NCBI GenBank assembly: GCA_026545765.1
Contig: CM048840.1
Location: 20,402,765 to 20,466,764 of the forward strand
Reading direction: 5' to 3'
Source: Plantago major
Lineage: Eukaryota; Streptophyta; Magnoliopsida; Lamiales; Plantaginaceae
DNA: 64,000 bases
Under the pieces are notes generated by a model. The model ran no database searches. It saw only the letters and a program-made list of their open reading frames with translations, and was not told where the DNA came from. This document shows positions 10,833 to 21,434 of this stretch, in pieces; positions within the stretch are counted from its first letter, which is position 1; each line of letters opens with the position of its first letter. A program made the position numbers and the translations under genes.

Positions 10833-11659
10833 GTCAGATCTCGCTCCTTCTATCCCTTTGTTTATGATTTCTTATATGTAATTCTGCAACTCGATTCGTG
10901 TTTCATGTTTCCTTTCGTTTGAATTCGATTTTAAATTTCCTTCTTATTGCATGTACCTGCAATCATTTCCGATTATTAAGCTCAGTTAGCCTGTAATTGA
11001 AGAAAAATGAACTCGATCTGTTTTATCTGTGATTCATTTTTTGCTCGGATTGTTAAATACTTATTGGTATGCGATCTGTTTCGTTGATTGATAGAGTCGA
11101 TAAGCTACCTGAGACTGAGTTTTCAATTTTCAAATTTGACGTCTGTCAAATTACTCCGATTTTTATGATTCAGTGATGCTTTTCTATTCTGGCACTTTTT
11201 GTGAAGTTTTTGGTTTGTTTAGATTCAGTGCGTACGGATTAGTATTAATGGTTCTATGGATCCGATCTGTTACTTTATCATGACTTGTCAATTTGTTGGT
11301 GTAAGTGATTTGTTGGGAGCTATGTAGTTGATTGGGGATAGTTTAATTGTGTGTCAATTATGTGATTGATGTTGGGATTGTTTGATTGTATGTGTTATGA
11401 AAGTGATGTAGGGATCTTTTTGGTGTATTTGAGTTATGCAAGTGATGTAGGATTGTTTCATTGTATTTGAGTTATGCCAGTGATTTATAATTAATTGTTT
11501 CTTTGCATGTCAATTATGTAATTGATGTGGTGTATTTTTTAGTATGCCATCAAAGTGATTAATGTGTAATTATGTGTTTATCTGAGTTTGATGTACTCGG
11601 TGTGTGAGTGCTTGATTGTACTTCAGTTTATATTGATTGATGGTATCTCAATTTTGCAG
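10833..11659 (+). other. 5' UTR (leader) intron of eEF1A
   Basis: Donor AAG|GTCAGATC at 10833 and acceptor TTTTGCAG at 11657-11659, 14 bases before the ATG. The interval is 827 bases, T-rich and non-coding. A leader intron at this position is a conserved feature of plant eEF1A genes and often enhances expression. Confidence 0.78.
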
Positions 11660-11673
11660 TTTAAGCACTCATC

Positions 11674-13109
11674 ATGGGTAAGGAAAAGTTTCACATTAAC
11701 ATTGTGGTCATTGGCCACGTCGATTCTGGAAAATCGACAACCACTGGTCATTTGATCTACAAGTTGGGTGGTATTGACAAGCGTGTCATTGAAAGATTCG
11801 AGAAGGAAGCAGCTGAGATGAACAAAAGGTCATTCAAGTACGCCTGGGTGCTCGACAAGCTTAAGGCTGAGCGTGAGCGTGGTATCACTATTGATATTGC
11901 CTTGTGGAAGTTCGAGACCACCAAGTACTACTGCACAGTAATTGATGCCCCAGGACATCGTGATTTCATCAAGAACATGATTACTGGTACCTCACAGGCT
12001 GACTGTGCTGTTCTCATCATTGATTCCACCACTGGTGGTTTTGAAGCTGGTATCTCCAAGGATGGACAGACCCGTGAGCATGCGTTGCTTGCTTTCACTC
12101 TTGGTGTCAAGCAGATGATTTGCTGCTGTAACAAGGTGAGGGAATTTCTACTCAATTATCTACTTGCTTATTCATAGTCTATTATCTGTATCTTAATACT
12201 GACAATATGATTGTAATGCAGATGGATGCCACCACGCCCAAGTACTCCAAGGGTAGGTACGATGAAATTGTCAAGGAGGTGTCATCCTACCTGAAGAAGG
12301 TTGGTTACAACCCTGACAAAATTGCCTTTGTGCCCATTTCTGGATTCGAGGGAGACAATATGATTGAGAGGTCCACAAACCTCGACTGGTACAAGGGACC
12401 AACCCTTCTTGAAGCTCTTGACAATATCTCTGAGCCAAAGAGACCATCAGACAAGCCCCTCCGTCTCCCACTTCAGGATGTTTACAAGATTGGTGGTATT
12501 GGAACTGTGCCTGTTGGACGTGTGGAGACTGGTGTCATCAAGCCCGGTATGGTAGTCACGTTTGGCCCAACTGGTTTGACCACTGAAGTCAAGTCTGTTG
12601 AGATGCACCATGAGTCAATGCCTGAAGCTCTTCCAGGGGACAATGTTGGATTCAACGTTAAGAATGTTGCTGTCAAGGATCTTAAGAGAGGTTTCGTTGC
12701 CTCCAACTCCAAGGATGATCCCGCCAAGGAAGCTGCTAACTTCACTTCCCAGGTCATCATCATGAACCACCCTGGCCAGATTGGACAAGGTTATGCCCCA
12801 GTGCTGGACTGCCACACCTCCCACATTGCTGTGAAATTTGCCGAGCTAGTCACCAAGATTGACAGACGATCTGGCAAGGAGCTTGAGAAGGAGCCCAAAT
12901 TCTTGAAGAATGGTGATGCTGGTATGGTTAAGATGATTCCAACCAAGCCTATGGTCGTGGAGACTTTCGCTGAGTACCCGCCTTTGGGTCGTTTTGCCGT
13001 CCGTGACATGAGACAGACAGTTGCAGTTGGTGTCATCAAGAGTGTTGAGAAGAAAGAACCATCAGGTGCCAAGGTGACCAAGGCAGCTGCCAAGAAGGGT
13101 GCCAAGTGA
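11674..13109 (+). CDS. EF1A: translation elongation factor eEF1A (EF-1-alpha)
   Basis: GTP-binding factor that delivers aminoacyl-tRNA to the ribosomal A site in the cytosol. Two coding exons, 11674-12135 and 12222-13109, are joined across an 86-base intron (GTGAGG donor, ATGCAG acceptor) to give 449 residues, the normal plant length. G1 motif GHVDSGKST lies at residues 14-22, G3 DAPGH at about 91-95, and G4 NKMD at about 153-156, the intron falling between NK and MD as in other plant genes. Domains II (about 240-330, [11 protein letters not shown]) and III (about 335-435) are complete, and the Lys-rich tail ends KKGAK. I see no stop or frameshift. This appears to be the only intact conserved host gene in the window; promoter and leader intron are also intact, so it is probably expressed. 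Antisense open frames across it are codon-bias shadows. Confidence 0.98.
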
Positions 13110-14214
13110 TAACTTTTAATGAAGACTCCCGCATATTTTCTGGTTTCATGTCTCAGTTTCTATTCTATCCGAACAATTTTTATTTCTAGTTTTAAATCAT
13201 TTCAGACGGTGAACTGCAGGATTCATGGAACCTGCTATTTTTGGTTTAGGTTATGGTGGCGTGAGGTGCATGTGTTTTGTCGGATACTTTTTTGGTATAA
13301 TGATTGTTATCTTTAAACATATCATCTGTGTTTTAATTTATCCAAGTTTGATCAGGATTGCTGTATGGTCGCTTGACTTGGGCTTTTGCAGTATGGTACT
13401 CCGCAAATGACTTCAACAAGCTTTTGTCCATGAGTAAACAACTAAACATACAGTTCATTTTGCAGAGCTTCCAAGTTTGAACTGGACTGGTTCTTAGAAA
13501 CTACATAGTGGTTAAAGTTAAAACAATCTCCTCCGAGACTTGATACGTTTCAATTAGTAACTGCCGTACAATTAAATACGAACAATTAAACGATCATTTT
13601 TTTTACGAACAATTAAACGATCATTACAAACCACTTTTGCAAACTCTCATAACTTGGCTATATTGATTGGATTCATATGGCAGAGAGGTGTTTGGTCCTC
13701 TATGGCACAGACGCATAAAAAATTCCAAGTCGAAATAATATATCGGGGCTTAATTTCAGTTTCACCGCGATAATGGCATCCATTTGGAAACAGGGACATC
13801 CGGAAGTCAGAACTCTGCTCGACTTAACAAAGGGCAGAAGATATTAACTCAGAGGAACCAAGCTCCTTTGCTTTTATATCAATCAACTCCACTTACCCAG
13901 GCCAGGCTGCTTGGTTTTGATTTCAATTGATCAGAAGTTCAGCCTTAAACTATACTCCACATATAAAGATTCCTGAAGCCAATCTCGATTATGGGTAGGA
14001 CTACTTGTAGTAGGTGCTCAGACAACATATAGGCACCTGTTAATATTCAAGTCTATTGATATCTGAAAGGAAAAAGATCATGGAAAAGCACACTTTTATA
14101 GTTCTATGTATAGAGATCATACCATGCCTAGCTAGCAGCACCGTAATTTCATGCAAGGACACTGAGAATGTCTTGTTTCAGTTCCAAATCACAAGCACCA
14201 TGCGGATAGCCCAT
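13110..14214 (+). other. eEF1A 3' UTR and intergenic DNA
   Basis: The first 200-300 bases after the stop are T-rich and are the likely 3' UTR; no canonical AATAAA stands out. From about 13440 to the MULE terminus at 14215 I see nothing coding or repeated beyond a small ACGAACAATTAAACGATCATT duplication near 13575-13625. Confidence 0.5.
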
Positions 14215-14312
14215 GGGAGAATTGCACTTTTGGTCCTCTAACTCGACACCTTCTTCGATTACGGTCCTACGAAATGCCGATTTTGCAAAATCGATTCTAA
14301 AACCGTATAAAT
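14215..14312 (+). repeat. MULE left terminal inverted repeat
   Basis: Begins GGGAGAATTGCACTTTTGG and extends to about the CCGTATAAATAC block. It pairs, as reverse complement, with 40506-40560 followed by 20148-20102. MULE TIRs are long and usually contain promoters; the GRF gene on this side starts about 325 bases inside. Confidence 0.8.
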
Positions 14313-14638
14313 ACAGCCAAATTAGGTCAAAAATTGGGGAAAATTGGGGATCACTTTTGGTCCTTTGACATGGCAGCCTACATGGCGATTTTTGTGGGCG
14401 AATTAAGGAGAACTGATGACGAACTGACCAAGTCGCCTTTATACGGACGAATTAGGCAACGAATTGGCGAACTAAACAACTTAAGAGGGATCGGAATCGG
14501 GAAAAATCCCGCCTAATTAAACACTATATCCCCAGATCGAAACCCTAGAATCATAAACCCTAAAACAAATCCCAAATTGGAAAGCAGAAACACGAAGAAC
14601 AATTTCAAAATTCCCAAATTCGTCCTAACCCTAGTGAA

Positions 14639-15186
14639 ATGGTGAGTCAAGGAAGCGGCACGTCGTCAGAGACTGAGTGGATGAACAAGTGCAATGAAGA
14701 TTTCTTGTTTGATCAGTTCGAATTCTGCCATTGTGAGCGTCACGTTGAGGAGGGTATTGATTTCAAGGATTTCCCAGGCCGTCGGTACTCGAGGTGTGAT
14801 AATTGGGTAAGTTTGGTTTCGATTTGGTTCAATGTGGTTTAATTTGGTTCAATTTGTGTTGTTGATTCTGCTTTTTCTCATAATGGCGTCGTTTGTATGA
14901 ATAGGACGGCACGGGATGTGGATATTTCAAATGGCAAGATGAGCCATTGCCAGGGTGGCTACAAACGGTGATAAGAGAGCTACATCAGTACAAAGAAGAT
15001 TTCAAGATGGAGGCTGTTCTTTGCAATGTGGATTACGAGTACTTTAAGGAAGAGAAGACGAAGTTTTTGGAGGAGAAGAATCAGCTTGAGGAGGAGAAGA
15101 ATCAGCTTGAAGGTATCATCCCCAAACTACAATCTAGAATCAAGAGCTATGAGTTTGAGTGTTGCTCTTGTGGTTGTTGGTATTAG
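14639..15186 (+). CDS. GRF-type zinc finger and coiled-coil protein inside the MULE
   Basis: Two exons, 14639-14806 and 14905-15186 (GTAAGT donor, GAATAG acceptor), give 149 residues without stop or frameshift. Residues about 28-66 form a GRF zinc finger: CHC at 30-32, PGRRYSRC at 46-53, and GCGYFKW at about 60-66. The C-terminal half is a coiled coil with a repeated FLEEKNQLEEEKNQLE stretch and a short Cys-rich end (CCSCGC). GRF fingers bind single-stranded nucleic acid in characterised proteins; the function here is unknown. The gene begins just inside the MULE left TIR and runs toward the transposase gene, as mudrB does in maize MuDR, although I see no mudrB homology. It could be a true second MULE gene or a captured host gene of the At4g04775-like kind. 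Confidence 0.8.
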
Positions 15187-15440
15187 TTATATGATGGCTT
15201 GATTGTAGTGTTTAATTAGTAGTTTGATCACAGTTCATGTTGTAAGAAACTGATGATGCTCTGTTTTAGGGACTCCCCTCTGTATTATTATGCCCACCAA
15301 TATGTACTCAACAAGCTTTTGGAAATGAAAATTGGTTGTTTTGGTGGTAATTATATACAGTTTTCTTGTTGTATTAGTTTTATTGTTAGAATTTAAACAT
15401 GCAAAATATAACAGATAGATTGACATTAAAAGTTTAACTG

Positions 15441-15497
<57 letters not shown>

Positions 15498-15588
15498 CAT
15501 TGCAGATACATATACAGATACATACAGGACATAACAGAAATCATAAAACCTAAACCAGGACATAACATAAATCATAAAACCTACTCAT
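15187..15588. other. non-coding interval with microsatellite
   Basis: 3' region between the GRF gene and the next minus-strand gene relic. AT-rich and non-coding apart from the (GATA) tract listed separately. Confidence 0.5.
15441..15498 (+). repeat. (GATA)14 microsatellite
   Basis: An uninterrupted run of about 14 GATA units, then GATAGC. It lies downstream of the GRF gene within the MULE and is likely length-variable between individuals. Confidence 0.97.
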
Positions 15589-16022
15589 CAAACTTCCTGA
15601 TGAGATCCTCCACATAGTTTTGAGCACCAAGCTGAAGGTCCAGTCAATCTCCTCCCCAACCCTAATCACCACCTTATCCTCCTCATCTTGAGCAACTAGG
15701 TCTTGAGTGAGTGGCCTGTCCAGCCAAGCTTAGTGCTCATGGTCTGGATGTGGATGAGGCGGGCACAGACATCTGTTGCATGTTCCATGTAAGTGAAGGC
15801 TGGGTTTGGTTGTTGGCTCCACTTGAGGACATGCCTCAGCTTGATACCCAGAGGTGGGTTCTCATCATTGCCTTCGTAGTCTTCATACCTGCAATATGTA
15901 GAAACATGAGTTAGTTGTTTGTGTTTTTAAAAAACAGAGTAAGGAAGGCTTACTGGATCCCCCAATACAGGTGGTGTGCAAGGAGTCTAGTGATAAGTTG
16001 TTCCATGCCTTGGTGAGCCATT
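15589..16022 (-). pseudogene. small two-exon gene relic within the MULE
   Basis: On the minus strand an ATG at 16022 opens a short exon (MAHQGMEQLITRLLAHHLYW) ending at a GTAAGCC donor near 15955. A TTGCAG-type acceptor near 15896 opens a second exon with YEDYEGNDENPPLGIKL and FTYMEHATDVCARL, then an acidic C-terminus (VAQDEEDKVVIRV) ending near 15589. The frame shifts near 15725 and again near the C-terminal end. I recognise no family. Its position between the transposase and GRF genes suggests a third MULE-borne gene or a captured fragment. Confidence 0.5.
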
Positions 16023-16496
16023 TTTACAGTGGAAATTTTACTCAGATTGTTGTGTGAGGAATAAGAGTGTATTACTCCCTTTTTATGGTGGATTTTTGAG
16101 TAGTTGAAAGGTTATAGCTGGCAATTAAACTCATTGAAGTAGTGACTCTTGACCTTCATGCATTGGTTATAGGGAGAAGGGTACTTGTAGTAAATGGTAA
16201 AAGATAAAGGTGATGAATCAAGACTTACATGCATTGGTACAATGGAAAGGTTACTTGTAGTCATGGTTAAAAGAATTAAGAGATGTAAATACACTTGCAT
16301 TTTCAATAAAAGACATGACATGACCATAGAAGACAACAATTCCCACCAAAATCCGGCTGCATTAATGTGACACCATAACTAGTAGTTAAACCTGAATAAC
16401 AGTTTTACAACTGACTAATGTATATGTTTGATTAAAAGGTACATGAAAGTAACATCAGTGTAAACTATGTAGGCCAAAACAAGTGATCATGTTGAT

Positions 16497-19400
16497 TCAC
16501 TTTTTCTTCTTCTCCTTTGTCACCTTGGCTTTCTTTTTCTTGTTAATCTCCTCAATAGCAGGAGCCAAATTCTTCAAAGAGACATACTTCTTCCCACCAC
16601 TAATAAAAGAAGGCCCTAAACTAGAGTCAGTTTGTGATTGTACCAAAGTTGGTGTGGTAAAGCCTGAGATAGTGTTGCTATGAGCTGAAGAAAGCTTAGC
16701 AAAGCTAGCCTTTCGTTGGAGAAATTGTTGATGATTAGAAGGACCCTCCACATAATCTCTTGGAACCTGAGATTGTTGTGTTGCAATGATGTCCTCATCC
16801 TACATTGTAGAACAATATAACTTAACCTATAGAACTATTCTACTTCATAACTTAATAACATACACATATACTACAACCATTACCTGATCTATAGTGAAGT
16901 CTAACACCTCAGATTCTAAGTAGCTCTTGGCTCTTTTTTGAAATATATAGAAACAACAAGCATACACAATTAATGTACAAATATTTGCATAAAGAACAAA
17001 TATACCAATTTGAAAATATATACCTTGCACTTGAGCTTAGCTCTCTTAGTCTGGAACTGAGCAAGTGTAGGCTCCTCCTCACCATGTTCTTCACTAACAA
17101 CTTCACTAGGTTGTTCAGTTTGGTGTTGGTTGGTTGATCCATCCCAATGTTGACCACCAAACATCTCTTCAAAGTCATCAGGGCCACCAGTTTCATCATC
17201 AGTTCCTTCTCCCATTTCATCTCTAATCCTTCTCTTGCAGAAGGTATAGTTATGTCCAGGGGCACCACAATAACTACAGAATTGTAGTTTGATTTCTCTT
17301 GCTTCTGATGACCTTCTTTTTTTACTCTTGTTAGAAGTTTCCTCTACACCCTTCTCCTAGCAGTAGCTGGCCTCCCTCTTTTCTTAAGAAATTTTGGAGG
17401 CAAAGGAGGTATAAAGAAGGTCTCACCCCATAGCTCTTGACCATTGATCCCATAAATTGCTCCTTCATACACCTTCTTGTAAACATCCACAGTGTAACAC
17501 ATGTTTACATAGTCATTGTAGTCAACCTTTGCTCTTAGCATGGCTGATAGTGCATGCTAGCAAGGTATACCACTGAGTTACCACCTTCTACAAGTACATG
17601 TATGTCCTTCAAGATCAACATTGAACTGGCTACCATCAAATCCCAGAATTTCCCAATGAGTTGCATCAGATTTCCTTGTAATACATTCCTTAACTATACC
17701 AAGATTCTTATCAATTAAGACCTTTATTCTAGGGCACATGTAGCCCTTCCACTTCTTTGCAGCATAATCCCTCAACTCTTGCATTCTCTGCATCAAACAG
17801 TCTCTTATCCATTCAAGCATGGTGAGTATTGGTTTGAACCTAGCCCTCAGAATCATCTTGTTGAAGGATTCACTATTGTTGTTCATTGTCAACTCACATT
17901 GGGGATGTGTATCAAAGTGACTCTTGGACCATTGTTCAGGAGGCTTGTTCTCTAACCATGCATAAGCTCCTTCATCAAGATTTCTCATTGCCTCCATGGC
18001 TGCCTTGAACTGAGGTGGAGTAGTAGCATTTGATGCCCTGTACAAGGCATGTTTGAATGCATCACCTCTATATCCTGCACACCAGCAATTCTTCAACATA
18101 TGTCTAACACAAAATCTATGTTTTGAGCCTGGAAACACATATGCTACTCCCTTAATTAAACCCTTCTGTTTGTCAGACATGATAGTAAACTTTGAAGGAT
18201 CATCAATGTTCAAGTCACTTTTAAGTAAACTCAAAAACCAAGTCCATTGCTCCCCTGTTTCATGAGACACAACTGCATAAGCTATGGGAAATGGCTTATT
18301 ATTAGGATCAACGCCAACTGCAGTCAATAAAACTCCTTGATGAGGACCCTTTAGGTGACATCCATCCACACCTATAAAAGGTCTGCACCCAATGATAAAG
18401 CCCTCTTTAAGTGCTCTAAAACAAACATAGAATTGGCTGAACTGATTATCCACATAACAAACAACAGTTGACCTTGGATTTCTCTCTCTCAACTCTTCAG
18501 CATAATCCCACATTATTTCATATTGAGCATCTGGATCACCTTCTAGGATAGCCAAAGCCTTCTTCCTTGCTCTATATGCCTGATGCTCAGTAATTTTCAC
18601 ACCAAGCTCATTGGACACTTCAAGAACAAAAACCTTAATATTCTTGTCTGGATCAATCTTGAACTTGCTCAGGAACCTATAAGCTAACCAATTGCTCTTA
18701 CAAGATAGCACATTTTCAGTTAGTCCACAAGTGTGATCAGGTTCATAGGTGTGCACTGTAAATCCAGGACCATCCTTATCCTTATGGCAATGAACTCTCC
18801 AAGGGCAGACATAATTTTCAACACACTTAGCATACATCCTTAACTTATCATTCTTGACAACCCTTACATTTCTCCTACACCTGACACCATGGGACTGCAC
18901 AACTCTTCTAAAACCTTGGATGTGAATGTCATCCCTAAATAAAACTTGGGATCTTAGTTCTTTTGGATGGTATGCACATGTCTCATTGGTCTATTAGCTG
19001 GCCTAATATCATCCTCATCATCAGAGTCAAGCTCAGAATCAAACTCTTCAGAACTAGCCCCCACAACATCAGATTCCCAATCACTTTCATCATCAGAATC
19101 AGACTCCTCAAGAATACCTTTTCTTCTCAGGCTCTCTATTTGCCCTCTCAATTTTCTCAGCCAGTTTTGCCTTACTCTTAGCCTCTTTGTCTATCTCTTT
19201 CTCCTTGTGGGATTTACTAGGGTTTCCATCTTCCAAATCAATCACATCATCAACTTCTACAAATTCTACCATTTCCCCTTCCACAAAGAAAGATAATTTC
19301 CTACCGTCGACTGAAGCCATACACAAATTAAACACCTCAAAGTCACATTTAATAGGTGAAAATCCATCTGTGCCAAACCTGTAGAACTTTCTAACACCTC

Positions 19401-19764
19401 CTACATTGCATAGATTAGCAAATTCATGGAATTTAACCATGTTCAGTTCTTGATAGTCCACATAATCAAACTTCATCATCTTACCACTCAAGTACTTTTC
19501 TTTTCTACTGATATGATCGGTGAAAAAAGAACCTCCATAATGCACAACCACTGTAATATTATAGGATTTCCAATCTACGCAAACATATAGACATAAAATC
19601 AAAATCTGTATCACTTAAAGAAAAACTAACATAAACAGAGCAACAAACATAGCATCTTCATATATATACAATAATTTACCATAAAAACATTTCAAGATAT
19701 CAACTTTACAGTAGAGTTATACACGAGAACAAAGTTTGAGCTTACCATATGTAGGGGGTGGCAT
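16497..19764 (-). pseudogene. MuDR-type MULE transposase (mudrA-like)
   Basis: Start ATG at 19764 (MPPPTY), with a 171-base first intron to 19575. Then: a PB1-like N-terminal domain (19574-19250), an acidic linker (19150-18960), the MuDR DNA-binding region (about 18950-18700), the catalytic MULE domain (about 18440-17700; Asp in FIGVDGCHLKG and TIMSDKQKG, Cys/His in FCVRHMLKN), a SWIM zinc finger (17600-17530, CTCRRW), and a CCHC knuckle FCSYCGAPGHNYTFC (about 17275-17230). Smaller 3' exons end at 16497 in a Lys-rich tail. Two roughly compensating frameshifts bracket the acidic linker (near 19130 and 18965). Two nonsense codons sit in the SWIM finger (17575-17577 and about 17554), one probably CAG to TAG. 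Otherwise the catalytic region is open for about 440 codons. Family certain; exon ends inferred. Confidence 0.93.
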
Positions 19765-20101
19765 ATACAACTCTTCCAAAGGTCTTTTCGATATGATGAG
19801 ACAAAGATTTGGTTCACAAATCAAGCATTAATTGGTCGTTTTTTTTATTTTATGAAGAATAGAAGCAGTAAATGTTGTGTTTGAGAGTAATTGACAGTCA
19901 ACCGCATTTACTAGGGTTAAAGGGAGCAGTAATGGCGGCAAATGTTCTTGGAATCCCTCCCTTTTTCGATTTGTCTTATGTTTCCTAGTAGGAAACTTAG
20001 TATTTTCGTTCCAGTTAAGGTTGTTGGCGTGTGTTAGATTGTGTATGGCGTGTGTTTCTTCTTAGTTGGCAGCCACATGGCCTATACCGTATGAATACAT
20101 G
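19765..20101. other. MULE subterminal region upstream of the transposase
   Basis: Probable promoter and leader of the minus-strand transposase, between its ATG and the inner edge of the right TIR. No coding frame and no clear TATA box found. Confidence 0.45.
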
Positions 20102-20148
20102 AGCTTTATACGGATTTAGGACCAACTTTGCTAATTCGTCATTTCGTA
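20102..20148 (-). repeat. inner half of the MULE right TIR
   Basis: As reverse complement it reads TACGAAATGACGAATTAGC and continues to CCGTATAAAGC, matching the left TIR from TACGAAATGCCG onward. The outer half lies at 40506-40560, displaced by the CACTA insertion. The last three bases (GTA, 20146-20148) are the CACTA target duplication. Confidence 0.85.
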
Positions 20149-20159
20149 CACTACAAAAA

Positions 20160-20540
20160 TATCCTGTTTTAGCGACGGAACTATCCGTCGCTAAAACAGG
20201 ACCGATCCGTCGTAAAATCCGTAGCGACGGATAACTCCCCCGTCCCCAAACCTTGCGTCACAAATTTTTTGGCGACGGATAAGTATTCCGTCAAATAACG
20301 AATTTAATCAAGCATTTGATTAATTGACCGATCCGTCCGAATCATGACGGATTACTTATCCATCGCCAATTAGTTACGGAATTTAACGACGGATATTAAT
20401 CCGTTGCTAAATCCCACCACTAATTTGCCCTTAATTCATGTGAGATTTAGCGACGGAACTAAATTCCATGGGCTAATTTGCCCTTAATTCGTGAATTTAG
20501 CGACAGATTTATTTTCGCCGCTAAATTTACTATTTTTTAT
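20160..20540. repeat. CACTA subterminal repeats, left side
   Basis: At least eight direct or inverted copies of GCGACGGA-like motifs (GTAGCGACGGATAA, GGCGACGGATAAG, TTAGCGACGGAAC). In En/Spm elements such repeats bind the TNPA protein; here they match the right-side cluster at 40270-40490. Confidence 0.8.
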
Positions 20541-20782
20541 TTTTTTTTTTGTATTTTAAATTCCTGTTTCACATTTCTTTTTTTTTTTCACATAATATAA
20601 TCATACATAATATACTCGAAACAATTAAATTGCATTAATTATCCAAACGTAGATAAATTGCATTATCAAATATTCGACGAATATAAATTATCCATACCGA
20701 AGTCTAAAGTATGCAAGCACAAGTAGCTAGAAGATGAGATAGTGTCAAAGTATGTAGCATAAACAACATAAGTCTGATGTAA

Positions 20783-21344
20783 CTAAGAATGGGGAGGAGG
20801 CGGTGGGTGGTACTGGGAAGAAGTGCTGAACATCTGGGTCAAAGCGTCCATCCGCTGAGCCATACGAGCCTGTTCCTCAAGCACTTGCTGGTAAGCTTCC
20901 TTGGTTGCAACTATTTCCTCGTGGAGAGGATTCATCATCTCATGAACCTGATACTGTGTGAAGACATTAGATCGTGATCCTCCCTGGGACAATGAGAAGC
21001 TACTAGAACTCATAGCAGGGAACAAACTTCCCAACCCAAATGTTCGACCCTTGCTGTCCACTGGGTTGACGTCAAAGAAGATCTGATCTTGCTCTTCAAT
21101 TGACAGCTCATGACCGTCGATCATCCTCTCATCCATCCTCCTCTCCACCTCACTCTGCAATAGTAAAGTGCATACGAAATGAGATGCAATTTTAGGAATC
21201 ACTTTAAAATACACAAATAGAAATGTTAACCTTAAGAAAGAAACGTACGGCAATACGCTCGGCCCTCACGTCAGTCCAAATGCCATTCTTCAGCTTAGCC
21301 TTCTTGAAGTGGTATAGAGCACTCTTCGGCTGTCCTCTATTGGC
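20783..21344 (-). pseudogene. TNPA-like CACTA protein (Transposase_24 type), 3' exons
   Basis: Two exons on the minus strand: about 21344-21250 (GQPKSALYHFKKAKLKNG), after a TTTTTTTAG acceptor, and about 21155-20783 (SEVERRMDERM, then a coiled coil QQVLEEQARMAQRMDALTQM and a short poly-proline end). The pattern matches the Ptta/En-Spm 'plant transposase' family, whose members bind the subterminal repeats. The 5' exons lie at 38073-39350, separated by the copia element, which sits in the intervening intron. Confidence 0.8.
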
Positions 21345-21434
21345 CTAAAAAAATATATGTGCAAACAAGTAGTTAGTTGATTGAAATGAAAGGTAAAAAT
21401 ATATTATGTATCATATTCCAAGTCATAAACAACA

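Noticed and set aside
12271..13105. Several long open frames on the minus strand of the eEF1A gene
   Set aside because: They overlap a conserved coding region with strong third-position bias and have no homology-like features; they are shadows.
19957..20148. Possibility that the short TIR-like block at 20102-20148 ends a separate small MULE
   Set aside because: It matches only the inner half of the MULE left TIR and joins perfectly to 40506-40560 once the CACTA with its GTA duplication is removed.
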